Positions 6,244-12,974 of a DNA stretch of 18,839 nt are shown piece by piece; the stretch's first letter is position 1, and the number at the start of each line of letters is the position of its first letter. A program made the translations under genes and the position numbers. Below the pieces are notes generated by a model. It searched no databases. It worked only from the letters and a program-made list of their open reading frames with translations, and was not told the origin of the DNA. This DNA is from JAPLXD01 sp041661585 (GTDB lineage: Bacteria > Patescibacteriota > Minisyncoccia > Moranbacterales > UBA11712). The DNA lies in the NCBI GenBank assembly GCA_041661585.1, contig JBAZUC010000007.1, positions 1 through 18,839 of the forward strand. The letters are read 5' to 3'.

Positions 6244-7350
6244 GCTACGAAAGACTTTTGATACGGCTTTCACTACTTCTTTGTCCAAAACCTCTGGGAC
6301 TATTCTATCACTTTTTGGGTTTTTCACCAAACAGGCAATAGCTTCGGCCGCTTTTATTTTTATTTTATCAGTGATGAATCGAGTTCGCGTATCAAGCGCT
6401 CCCCGAAAAAGACCCGGGAAAACAAGAGCATTGTTGATTTGATTCGGAAAGTCGGATCGACCGGTTGCGACAATCATTGCGCCCCCCTTTTTGGCTTCTT
6501 TATAGGATATTTCCGGTTCGGGATTGCTCATCGCAAAAACGATGGCGCCTTTGTTCATTCTTGCGATATCTTCCGATTTGAGCAAATTCGGAGCTGAAAC
6601 TCCGATGAAAACATCCGCACCAACAATAGCTTCATGTAAATTTCCTTTGAAATTTTTCAAATTTGTTTTTTTTGCAAGTTCGTCTTTGGCGTCATTTTTG
6701 TTGTATGCACAGCGCTTGCAGATCGGACTGCGGCTGTCGAAAACAATTATATTTTTCGCGCCATATTTCAAAAGCAACTTTGAGATCGCGATCCCCGCCG
6801 CGCCCGCGCCTGAAACTATAATCTTAATATTTTTTATATTTTTTTTCGCAACCTTGAGCGCGCTCACAAGTCCCGCCAGCACCGCGATCGCCGTCCCGTG
6901 CTGATCGTCGTGAAATACCGGAATATCAAGTTCAGCAATGAGTCTTCGCTCGATCTCAAAACATCTTGGCGCGGAAATATCTTCAAGATTGATCCCTCCG
7001 AATCCAGGCGCGATCGCTTTCACAATTTTTATTATTTCTTCCGTCTCTTGCGTATCAAGCATGATTGGCACCGCGTCAACGCCTCCCAATTCCTTGAACA
7101 AAATTGCTTTCCCCTCCATCACCGGAAGCGCTGCCTCCGGACCAAGATTTCCCAAACCCAAAACAGCGCTGCCATCAGAAACGATCGCTACGCTGTTGCT
7201 TTTCCAAGTGAGATTATATACTCTTTTTTTATTCTTTGCTATTTCTCGCGAAAGTTTGGCAACACCAGGAGTATAGATGACAGGCAAATTTTGCCTAGTA
7301 AGCTTGAATTTGCTTTTAATCTCGATTTTACCACCAGAAATATTTTCCAT
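6241..7350 (-). CDS. malic enzyme (oxaloacetate-decarboxylating malate dehydrogenase)
   Basis: The enzyme converts malate to pyruvate and CO2 with reduction of NAD or NADP. The 369-aa length fits the short bacterial form without the phosphotransacetylase tail of MaeB. Seen in order: YTPGVA (26-31), the substrate loop SDGSAVLGLGNLGPEAALPV (58-77) with MEGK ending at K81, metal-binding NLEDISAPRCFEIE (121-134), FHDDQHGTA (146-154), a Rossmann GAGAAGIA (181-188), SNPEPE (275-280), and ATGRSDFPNQINN followed by FPGLFRGALD. Cofactor choice is not certain from sequence. A CKRC pair (C211, C214) just after the second dinucleotide strand is unusual. It stands alone between a repeat element upstream and yjbQ downstream. 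In a small-genome fermenter it would feed the pyruvate pool. Confidence 0.94.
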   Translation of the reverse strand: MENISGGKIEIKSKFKLTRQNLPVIYTPGVAKLSREIAKNKKRVYNLTWKSNSVAIVSDGSAVLGLGNLGPEAALPVMEGKAILFKELGGVDAVPIMLDTQETEEIIKIVKAIAPGFGGINLEDISAPRCFEIERRLIAELDIPVFHDDQHGTAIAVLAGLVSALKVAKKNIKNIKIIVSGAGAAGIAISKLLLKYGAKNIIVFDSRSPICKRCAYNKNDAKDELAKKTNLKNFKGNLHEAIVGADVFIGVSAPNLLKSEDIARMNKGAIVFAMSNPEPEISYKEAKKGGAMIVATGRSDFPNQINNALVFPGLFRGALDTRTRFITDKIKIKAAEAIACLVKNPKSDRIVPEVLDKEVVKAVSKVFRS

Positions 7351-7359
7351 TTATATATT

Positions 7360-7472
7360 TGTCATCCCGAGCGAAGCGCAGCGTAGTCGAGGGATCTATG
7401 CCCCTTAGCAAATAGCTAGCCATTGCGTTCGCACGCAGATTCCTCCACTCGTTTCACTCGGTCGGAATGACA
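7360..7472. mobile_element. MITE-like or REP-like element with terminal inverted repeats
   Basis: The 113-nt element begins TGTCATCCCGA and ends TCGGAATGACA, which are inverted copies with one mismatch. Inside are GAGCGAAGCG and GTTTCACTCGGTC, typical of dispersed elements that begin with GTCATTCCGAGCGAAGCGAGG in many bacteria. It carries no gene and lies between trxB and the malic enzyme gene. Copy number elsewhere in the genome cannot be seen here. Confidence 0.65.
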
Positions 7473-7479
7473 AAAAAAG

Positions 7480-8403
7480 TTACATTGTTTGCAATTTTTT
7501 ATACACGCTCGCCGCCGCAATCGCTCCTTCCGCCGCCGCGGTGAGAACTTGGCGCATTTTGTTCGAACCTGTTGTTGCGTCGCCAGAAGCGTATATTCCT
7601 GCCACATTCGTGCTCTGGTCGGGACCGACAATTACAAAACCTTGCTCATCAATATTCACGCCCAACTGTTCCGCCAGCTCCACTCCCGGTTCGCTTCCAA
7701 TTTCAACAAACACGCCTTGTACATCCAGTTCGTTCTTCCCATTATATTCTTTGTCCAAAATGATTTTCCCGACTGCATTTTCTCCCGCTATTTCTTTGAT
7801 ATTCGCATTGTAAATGATTTCGATTTTTTCATTTTTCAAAAAGTTTTCAAGATACACCGGATCAACCTTCAGTTTTTCCCCGCGATAGACAATATAGACT
7901 TTTGACGCGTACTCCGACAAAAGCTGCGCCGCCGACGCCGCGCTGTTTCCACCCCCCGCGACCGCCACGGTCTTGCCTCCAAAAAAAGCCGCATCACATG
8001 TCGGGCAATATGAAACTCCCTTGCCTTTGAATTCTTCTTCACCCGGAATGGAAAGCTTTCGGTACTCCATCCCGAGAGCCAAAATGATATTATTCGTTTG
8101 GTATTGGCCGGTGTGAGTTGTGATGGAAAATATATCCTCATTTTTTGCGATATTCGAAACAGAATCCATGACTATTTTTCCTCCCAATTTCTCGGCGTGC
8201 TCGCGCATTTTTTGCGTGAGCTCGAATCCGGAAATGGAAGCCGTTCCCGGCCAATTTTCGATATTGTGCGCCTCAACCGCCTGTCCGCCCGGTTCTTTCC
8301 CAATCACAAGATGACCAACCTTGTATCGCGAAGCGTATATCGAAGCGGCGAGACCCGCCGGCCCCGCGCCTACAATTACCAAATCATAAATTTTATTTTC
8401 CAT
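7480..8403 (-). CDS. trxB: thioredoxin reductase
   Basis: This FAD enzyme reduces thioredoxin. The 307-aa length is standard for the low-molecular-weight type. FAD-binding VGAGPAG (residues 11-17), the redox pair C133-P-T-C136 in SYCPTCDAAFF, the second dinucleotide motif GGGNSA (150-155), and the C-terminal GIYASGDATTGSNKMRQVLTAAAEGA-type FAD segment (from 269) are all present. The 2'-phosphate-binding HRRxxxR of NADPH enzymes is replaced by YRGEKLK (173-179), so NADPH preference is doubtful. The gene begins 2 nt after trxA and is last in a three-gene thioredoxin operon. Its final codons lie 8 nt before the repeat element at 7360-7472. Confidence 0.94.
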   Translation of the reverse strand: MENKIYDLVIVGAGPAGLAASIYASRYKVGHLVIGKEPGGQAVEAHNIENWPGTASISGFELTQKMREHAEKLGGKIVMDSVSNIAKNEDIFSITTHTGQYQTNNIILALGMEYRKLSIPGEEEFKGKGVSYCPTCDAAFFGGKTVAVAGGGNSAASAAQLLSEYASKVYIVYRGEKLKVDPVYLENFLKNEKIEIIYNANIKEIAGENAVGKIILDKEYNGKNELDVQGVFVEIGSEPGVELAEQLGVNIDEQGFVIVGPDQSTNVAGIYASGDATTGSNKMRQVLTAAAEGAIAAASVYKKLQTM

Positions 8404-8405
8404 AA

Positions 8406-8720
8406 TTATATTTTTTCCAGCTCTTCCTTCAAATTATCCTTTGACTGAACACCAACCATCTGCTTCACAACTTTCCCGTCTTTGAAGATGATCACTGTTG
8501 GAATTGACATGATGCCAAACTTGGTCGCTGTTTCGCGATTTTCATCCACATTCATTTTGCCGATTTTATATTTGCCCCCTACTTCCTTGGCAAGCTCTTC
8601 GACAATCGGCCCCATCATTTGGCAGGGTCCGCACCAAACCGCCCAAAAATCAACAAGAACAGGTTTGTCGCTTTTGAGGACTTCTGTTTCAAAATTTTGG
8701 TCTGTGAATTGCATTTCCAT
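8406..8720 (-). CDS. trxA: thioredoxin
   Basis: A standard 104-aa cytoplasmic thioredoxin that passes electrons from TrxB to target disulfides. The active site is W29-C30-G-P-C33 within DFWAVWCGPC, the buried aspartate is D24, and the cis-proline is P74 in SIPTV, followed by the usual FKDGK turn. It lies 6 nt after a membrane-anchored CPHC protein and 2 nt before trxB; all three are read together. No SD is visible ahead of the ATG (upstream bases are A-rich). Nothing in the sequence looks unusual. Confidence 0.97.
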   Translation of the reverse strand: MEMQFTDQNFETEVLKSDKPVLVDFWAVWCGPCQMMGPIVEELAKEVGGKYKIGKMNVDENRETATKFGIMSIPTVIIFKDGKVVKQMVGVQSKDNLKEELEKI

Positions 8721-8726
8721 AAGTTT

Positions 8727-9257
8727 TTATTGCTTTTTACGATTTATATAAACTAGTGCGCCGGCACCGAGAACAACTAGCGCTCCAATTACTACGGGAA
8801 AATAGCTTTTTTTATTTCCCTCGCCCGCCGCAACAGCCGGAACATTTGAGTCATTTTGGTTTTCGCTTGCCGATTTTTGGACAATCTTGTCCGGATCGGT
8901 CAGTTCGTTCGCATTTTCCGCTGCGTCAATTTCCCGAGCGAAGTTGTCGATAATCGGCTGGTCTCCCAGCAGATATTTGCTCCCGAAGACAATAGCCGGA
9001 ACCCCGCCCCAATCCTTGACGCCGAATGCTTCTCCAAATTGCACAAACAGTTTTGCGTTGAACGGATTGCTGACCACCTCAAGCTTGGTTATATCATACT
9101 TGTCATAAACTCCGTTCGCCTGAAAATATTCATCCACTATCTTGCAATGAGGACACTGCTCGCCGAAGAAGTAGTAGGCCTTCTTTTTCGGGACATCTTG
9201 GGCAAGCGTTAGGACTGGAATTAACAAGAGAGTAAGTGCAATTAATTTTAGCTTCAT
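8727..9257 (-). CDS. exported, membrane-tethered thioredoxin-fold protein with CPHC active site
   Basis: The 176-aa protein has an N-terminal signal peptide (about residues 1-19, ending LTLA), a thioredoxin or glutaredoxin-like domain with the redox motif C35-P-H-C38 (GEQCPHCKIVDEYF), and a cis-proline at P87 (GVPAIVFG). A polar linker (about 112-150) leads to a C-terminal membrane helix (about 153-171) with a positive end (NRKKQ). This puts the domain outside the membrane, tethered by its tail. CPHC is the active site of DsbA-type oxidases, so disulfide formation or shuffling in surface proteins is plausible; the small domain lacks the DsbA helical insert. It heads an operon with trxA and trxB. 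Confidence 0.85.
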   Translation of the reverse strand: MKLKLIALTLLLIPVLTLAQDVPKKKAYYFFGEQCPHCKIVDEYFQANGVYDKYDITKLEVVSNPFNAKLFVQFGEAFGVKDWGGVPAIVFGSKYLLGDQPIIDNFAREIDAAENANELTDPDKIVQKSASENQNDSNVPAVAAGEGNKKSYFPVVIGALVVLGAGALVYINRKKQ

Positions 9258-9380
9258 AATAATTTCGAATTTTTAATTTTAAATTTCGAATGAATTTTTA
9301 ATGATTGAATTCTGAATGTTTTAAAATTAATTAATTCGAAATTGATTCAAAATTCAAAATTGGAAATTCAAAATTGCGCG
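9258..9380. repeat. AT-rich intergenic repeat region
   Basis: This gap of 123 nt is made of variants of AATTTTGAAT and AATTTCGAATT in both orientations, able to fold on itself. It separates uppS from the thioredoxin operon. No recognisable promoter or T-tract terminator stands out within it. Confidence 0.45.
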
Positions 9381-10091
9381 TCAGCGCCCGAATCTTCTTC
9401 CTCTTTTTGTATAATCCAAAATCGCTTTTTTCAGATCTTCCGGTCCAAAATCAGGATTCATTTTTTCGGTGAAATACAGTTGTGAATTGGCGACATCCCA
9501 CATCATGAAACCGGCACTGTTGTGCGGCTCGCCTCCGGTTCTGATCAAAAGATCCACCGACGGGAGATCTTTCGTCATCAGATTGTCTTTGATAGCTTGG
9601 GCGGTGATCTTCGCCCCGTTTTTGCATTTTTTCGCGATCTGGCGCATAGCTTCAACCATTTCGTCATCGCCGTTGTATGCCAGCAAAAAATTCAAATAGT
9701 AGCTCTTATAATGCTTGGTCCTGTCTACGCATTCCTGAATGATTTTCTTCAGTCCTCCGGGAAATTGCTCTTCCCATTTTCCAATGACGTTTATCCGAAC
9801 CTTATCTCGATGAATATCTTCGCTATCAATCAATTTTCGGAAATAACGTTTGTATATATCGAGGAGCGCCCTCTTTTCCGCGAACGGCCGTTTTTTCAAG
9901 TTATCCACTGAAGAGCCCCAGAAGGTCAAATATTTGATTCCCAAATCAAAAGCAACTCGGAAGATCTGCTCGAGATTCTGAGCCGCTTTTTCATGTCCCT
10001 CCCACGGCTTGAGACCTTTCTTTTTCGCCCACCGGCGGTTCCCGTCGGGAATGATCGCGACGTGAGTGGGAATATTTTTTGCTTCAGGCAT
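9381..10091 (-). CDS. uppS: cis-prenyltransferase, probable undecaprenyl diphosphate synthase (divergent)
   Basis: UppS extends farnesyl diphosphate with isopentenyl diphosphate to the C55 carrier used to export cell-wall precursors. The 236-aa protein opens with the catalytic HVAIIPDGNRRWAKKKG (D16, R20), then EGH (H33), and has RTGGE (184-188) and LYFTE near 205. Several positions conserved in E. coli UppS are changed: SENWNRP becomes SVDNLKKRP (61-69), NYGGR becomes AYNGDD (138-143), the HRISN arginine region becomes PHNSAG (189-194), and the Mg-binding glutamate of AELYF becomes Q204. Chain length or activity may differ. The start ATG has an in-frame stop shortly upstream and no SD. It has its own probable promoter. 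Confidence 0.88.
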   Translation of the reverse strand: MPEAKNIPTHVAIIPDGNRRWAKKKGLKPWEGHEKAAQNLEQIFRVAFDLGIKYLTFWGSSVDNLKKRPFAEKRALLDIYKRYFRKLIDSEDIHRDKVRINVIGKWEEQFPGGLKKIIQECVDRTKHYKSYYLNFLLAYNGDDEMVEAMRQIAKKCKNGAKITAQAIKDNLMTKDLPSVDLLIRTGGEPHNSAGFMMWDVANSQLYFTEKMNPDFGPEDLKKAILDYTKRGRRFGR

Positions 10092-10152
10092 ACAAAATAA
10101 AGATTAGGGATCAAAATTCCCTTATTATTGCTTGGTATATTCTCCTGCAATG

Positions 10153-10182
10153 ATTATATTATATCAAAAACAGTTTGTACAA
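10153..10182 (-). promoter_or_regulatory. probable promoter of uppS
   Basis: On the minus strand TTGTAC (10182-10177) is followed after 18 bp by TATAAT (10158-10153); an overlapping second TATAAT lies at 10163-10158. It gives a leader of about 55 nt before the uppS ATG. Confidence 0.55.
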
Positions 10183-10187
10183 TGTGA

Positions 10188-10215
10188 GCAAGGGGAGGAC
10201 GAGGCCACCCCTTGC
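10188..10215. repeat. GC-rich hairpin between the 55-aa gene and uppS
   Basis: GCAAGGGG and CCCCTTGC are perfect 8-bp arms with a 12-nt loop, 7 nt after the stop of the 55-aa gene and just before the uppS promoter. Position suggests it ends the isoprenoid transcript, although no continuous T-tract follows on the minus strand. Confidence 0.5.
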
Positions 10216-10221
10216 AGCTTG

Positions 10222-10389
10222 TTAATATTCGGTGTGTCGTCTGAGACAATAATCGAGTTTGGGCCTCGGCTGGGGCGGGCTATCCCACCTGTATAGCCAG
10301 GATTTATATTTTTCTTCCCAAAATTCCCGAATTAATCGTCTCGCCCAATCAACGACACATTCGCCTTTTTCTCTTTTTGTTTTTTCCAA
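10222..10389 (-). CDS. small SD-led protein, 55 aa, after ispG
   Basis: An unannotated-looking small gene. On the minus strand a perfect AAGGAGG lies 5 nt before a TTG start that opens 55 codons ending in TAA. The protein starts MEKTKREKGECVVDWARRL and continues through FWEEKYKSWLYRW to a proline-rich stretch (PPQPRPK) and LDYCLRRHTEY. It is very basic and aromatic (four W, four Y), with two cysteines and no membrane segment. An ATG inside the SD region opens a different frame that stops after 20 codons, so TTG is preferred. It begins 39 nt after the ispG stop and is probably in that operon. Family unknown; a small RNA- or protein-binding factor is one guess. Confidence 0.5.
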   Translation of the reverse strand: MEKTKREKGECVVDWARRLIREFWEEKYKSWLYRWDSPPQPRPKLDYCLRRHTEY

Positions 10390-10428
10390 AGCATCCTCCT
10401 TTTTATTCAGCAGTTTTTGGAAATATTA

Positions 10429-11484
10429 TCAAAATTTCTCTAACTCCTTCATAAACTCTTTCAATAAATCTTTTTCCTCAACTTTTTTCACAATCTCTCC
10501 CTTTCGACAAATCAAGCCAACTTTTTCTCCGCCAATGACAGCCAAATCAGCTTCCCGAGCTTCTCCCGGACCATTCACCACGCATCCCATGACCGCCACA
10601 TGAATATCCTTATCAACGCCTTCAGCAAGTTTTTCCACTTTTTTCGCAAGTCCGATAAGATCAATTTTCGTTCTGCCGCAAGTCGGACAGCTCGTCACGG
10701 TGATGCCTCTTTTGCGAAGCTTCAAAGATTTCAATATCTCCCAAGCCACCTTCATTTCCTCAATCGGATCGGCCGTCAACGACACACGGATTGTATCGCC
10801 AATCCCTTCGTAGAGCAAATGACCGATCCCAATCGAAGACATGACTGTTCCGCGGAAAATCGTACCAGCTTCGGTGATTCCAAGATGCAGTGGGTAGTTC
10901 ACTTTTTCGCTCAATTTTTTGTAGCTTTCCACCGTTCGCTCGATATCCGAAGCTTTGAGCGAAACTGCAATGTCCCGAAAATTCATTCTTTCGAGAATCT
11001 TTATATGTCGGAGAGCCGATTCCACCATCCCATCAGCCGTCACCTTGCCCCGGTATTTGGCAAGAATATCTTTTTCGAGCGACCCCCCGTTTATCCCGAT
11101 GCGAATTGGAATTTTTCTTTTTTTGCAAGCCTTCACAACCTGTTCCACTTTTTCCACAGATCCGATGTTCCCCGGATTGAACCTGATTTTGTCAACGCCC
11201 TGACTGATCGCCTCAAGAGCCAAAAGATGCGAAAAATGAATGTCGGCCACGAGAGGAATATTTGTTTTTTCCTTTATTTTCCCCAGTTTTTTCGCCGCTT
11301 CCATATCCGGAACAGCCACCCGCATGATTTCACATCCCGCTTTTTCAAGTTTTTTTATTTGCGAAATCGTCGCCTGGACATCACTCGTTTTCGTGTTGGC
11401 CATTGATTGAACAGCTACCGGCGCGTTGCCGCCGATGAAGATATTGCCAATCTTTATTCTGCGAGTTTTTTTTCTCTTTATCAT
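10429..11484 (-). CDS. ispG: 4-hydroxy-3-methylbut-2-enyl diphosphate synthase (IspG/GcpE)
   Basis: IspG performs the penultimate step of the MEP isoprenoid pathway, turning methylerythritol cyclodiphosphate into HMBPP with an [4Fe-4S] cluster. The 351-aa length is that of the two-domain bacterial enzyme. Visible are APVAVQSMANTKT (21-33), VADIHF (79-84), IRFNPGNIG (100-108), GINGGSLE (130-137), LGITEAG (201-207), SIGIGHLL (217-224), and the cluster ligands C266, C269 (SCPTCGR) and C301 with E308 (MGCVVNGPGEA). The start overlaps the end of the prenyl synthase gene by 4 nt (ATGA type), so translation is coupled. The gene ends on TGA, showing UGA is a stop here. Other MEP genes are not in the window. 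Confidence 0.97.
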   Translation of the reverse strand: MIKRKKTRRIKIGNIFIGGNAPVAVQSMANTKTSDVQATISQIKKLEKAGCEIMRVAVPDMEAAKKLGKIKEKTNIPLVADIHFSHLLALEAISQGVDKIRFNPGNIGSVEKVEQVVKACKKRKIPIRIGINGGSLEKDILAKYRGKVTADGMVESALRHIKILERMNFRDIAVSLKASDIERTVESYKKLSEKVNYPLHLGITEAGTIFRGTVMSSIGIGHLLYEGIGDTIRVSLTADPIEEMKVAWEILKSLKLRKRGITVTSCPTCGRTKIDLIGLAKKVEKLAEGVDKDIHVAVMGCVVNGPGEAREADLAVIGGEKVGLICRKGEIVKKVEEKDLLKEFMKELEKF

Positions 11485-12548
11485 ACTTCTCGATTGACGA
11501 TATAGTCCGCAATTCCGATCATGAAATCTTTTGCGTCTTTTGAGGCAACGGATTTTTCGAGCGCTTTTTTTCCTTTTTCCACCAAACTTTTTGCCAGATT
11601 ATGTGAATATGCAAGCGACCCGGTTTTTTTCAATACTTCTCTGAAACTTTCAATTTCCTCGGCTGTGACATTTTTGTTTCCAAGCAGCCGATTGATCAAT
11701 TTTCGATCGCCAATACTTCCTTTTTCCAGCGCTTTCACAATGAGAAGCGTCTGCTTCCCTTCGCGAAGATCCGAGCAAACCGGCTTGCCCAGTTTTTTTT
11801 CACTTCCGAAAACACCCAAAATATCATCTTGAATCTGGAAGGCAATCCCAACCGGAACGGAATAAGCGCTCAGATCTTCAAGTATCTTTCCTTTTGCGCC
11901 AGCCAGAAGCGCACCAAGATGAAGCGGTCCTTCGATTGTATATTTGGCGGTTTTGTTTTCGTGAACTTTGCGAATTTCTTTTTCACTCGCCTTCCCTCTC
12001 GCCTCAAGAACAACATCCATCATTTCCCCCGTCACCGTCACGGATACAATTTTTTGCAGCTTGGAAAGAGCTTTGAGAATTTTTTCCGGCGTGAAGCGGG
12101 CGTTGAAAATGATCTCATTTCCGGCCGCGGCCGCCATATCCCCAACGATCATTGCCATCGAGTTTCCGAAATGCACCGGATCATTTTTGAGATAGAGCCT
12201 CTTCGCCATTTTTTCATACACTTTGTGTATCGCCGGCACGCCGTGGCGAAAAGAATCGCGGTCGATGATGTCATCGTGAATGAGAAGAAAGATATGCGTC
12301 AGTTCGATGCTCATCGAAGCTTCGATGATCTTGTCATCATCCTTGCCTCCAGCTGCTTTATATCCCCAATACATAAAAGCCGCTCGCAGCCTCTTCCCGC
12401 CCGCGAGCGTCAGATCCCGAACATTTTTCGCCGACTGAACCGCCAAAGAGTCCAATTCTTTCGCTTGCTTGATCCTTTTGGCAAAATATTCGGCCAAGCG
12501 CCGGTCTACTATGTTTTTGTAATTTTGAAGCTCCTTTTTCGCATCCAT
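11481..12548 (-). CDS. trans-polyprenyl (farnesyl/geranylgeranyl-type) diphosphate synthase
   Basis: The 355-aa enzyme condenses IPP with allylic diphosphates. GGKRLR (residues 50-55), the first aspartate-rich motif HDDIIDRD (D92, D93, D96) with R101 following, GEMMD (174-178), KTAKYT (199-204) and the second motif FQIQDDILG (237-245) with K255 are present. A phenylalanine (F87) five residues before the first DDxxD points to a short chain (FPP or GGPP) rather than octaprenyl; this rule of thumb is not decisive. It heads the operon with ispG (4-nt overlap). The promoter places the transcription start almost on the ATG, so the mRNA is likely leaderless; no SD exists. Confidence 0.93.
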   Translation of the reverse strand: MDAKKELQNYKNIVDRRLAEYFAKRIKQAKELDSLAVQSAKNVRDLTLAGGKRLRAAFMYWGYKAAGGKDDDKIIEASMSIELTHIFLLIHDDIIDRDSFRHGVPAIHKVYEKMAKRLYLKNDPVHFGNSMAMIVGDMAAAAGNEIIFNARFTPEKILKALSKLQKIVSVTVTGEMMDVVLEARGKASEKEIRKVHENKTAKYTIEGPLHLGALLAGAKGKILEDLSAYSVPVGIAFQIQDDILGVFGSEKKLGKPVCSDLREGKQTLLIVKALEKGSIGDRKLINRLLGNKNVTAEEIESFREVLKKTGSLAYSHNLAKSLVEKGKKALEKSVASKDAKDFMIGIADYIVNREV

Positions 12549-12556
12549 ACTTTTTT

Positions 12557-12585
12557 ATGATAAAGCTAAATTCCAAACTTGACAA
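12557..12585 (-). promoter_or_regulatory. promoter of the prenyl synthase-ispG operon
   Basis: On the minus strand TTGTCA (12585-12580), a 17-bp spacer, and TATCAT (12562-12557). The ATG at 12548 lies 8 nt past the -10, so the transcript should start within a base or two of the start codon. Its -35 overlaps that of the divergent plus-strand promoter. Confidence 0.7.
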
Positions 12586-12607
12586 GAGCGGGGAAATAGA
12601 GTAGATT
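12579..12607 (+). promoter_or_regulatory. promoter of the 85-aa zinc-ribbon gene
   Basis: TTGACA (12579-12584, perfect), 17-bp spacer, TAGATT (12602-12607, 4 of 6). Transcription would start near 12614, giving a leader of about 49 nt before the ATG at 12663. Its -35 shares bases 12580-12584 with the -35 of the opposing promoter. Confidence 0.65.
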
Positions 12608-12662
12608 ATTAAGTGGGTAGAATATAGACCATCTATTTAATAAAACCTTAGGAGGTTTTTGA

Positions 12663-12920
12663 ATGAGATGTAAAAATAGTACAAGGAAACGATTGACTTG
12701 TGGCAATGACCTTGGTTGTGCCGGCAATAGAAAGGTCGGCGAGGTCATTCGCTGTAATGGATGTGGTCACGTGACCGTTGTGAATCGACGGCATATAGTA
12801 AACGACCACTTAAAAAACGAGGAAAGAAACCGGGAATTTATTGAAGCAGTAAAAAGAGTTCCCGGACAACTCCTACCAGCGAATTTGCGCATCGAGTCAT
12901 CATTGTCTCCTACAACTTAA
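12663..12920 (+). CDS. small zinc-ribbon-like protein, 85 aa
   Basis: This is the only convincing plus-strand gene. A perfect TTAGGAGG lies 7 nt before the ATG, a sigma-70-type promoter precedes it, and a classic terminator follows its stop by 16 nt, so it is a complete single-gene unit. The 85-aa product has C13-x5-C19 and C31-N-G-C34 followed by G-H36, a likely zinc ribbon, plus a C3 near the start. The second half (about 42-85) is charged and helical with no cysteines. It is basic overall. I do not recognise a family; nucleic-acid or ribosome binding is typical for such small ribbons but is inferred. It is transcribed toward the tRNA gene on the opposite strand. Confidence 0.72.
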   Translation: MRCKNSTRKRLTCGNDLGCAGNRKVGEVIRCNGCGHVTVVNRRHIVNDHLKNEERNREFIEAVKRVPGQLLPANLRIESSLSPTT

Positions 12921-12935
12921 CTTACTTTTTCTTCC

Positions 12936-12974
12936 CAAGCCCTCGCGGAACATCGCTGAGGGCTTGTTCTTTTT
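12936..12974 (+). terminator. intrinsic terminator of the zinc-ribbon gene
   Basis: CAAGCCCTC and GAGGGCTTG form a perfect 9-bp stem with a 13-nt loop (12936-12966), followed by TTCTTTTT. The T-tract ends on the base that encodes the last nucleotide of tRNA-Glu on the other strand. Confidence 0.9.

Noticed and set aside
9926..10150. 74-codon minus-strand frame overlapping the start of uppS
   Set aside because: It has an AGGAG nearby but lies in another frame over the highly conserved UppS N-terminus; uppS motifs decide the frame.
9381..10431. Possible UGA recoding as in Gracilibacteria
   Set aside because: ispG and uppS both end at TGA exactly where the protein families end, so TGA is a normal stop.
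10600..11406. 268-codon open frame on the plus strand
   Set aside because: It is antisense to ispG, whose motifs are unmistakable; the product has the same F/H/R-rich shadow composition.
12936..12966. Stem considered as a bidirectional terminator that also serves tRNA-Glu
   Set aside because: On the minus strand the stem is followed by GGGAAGAAAAAG, with no T-tract, so it only works for the plus strand.
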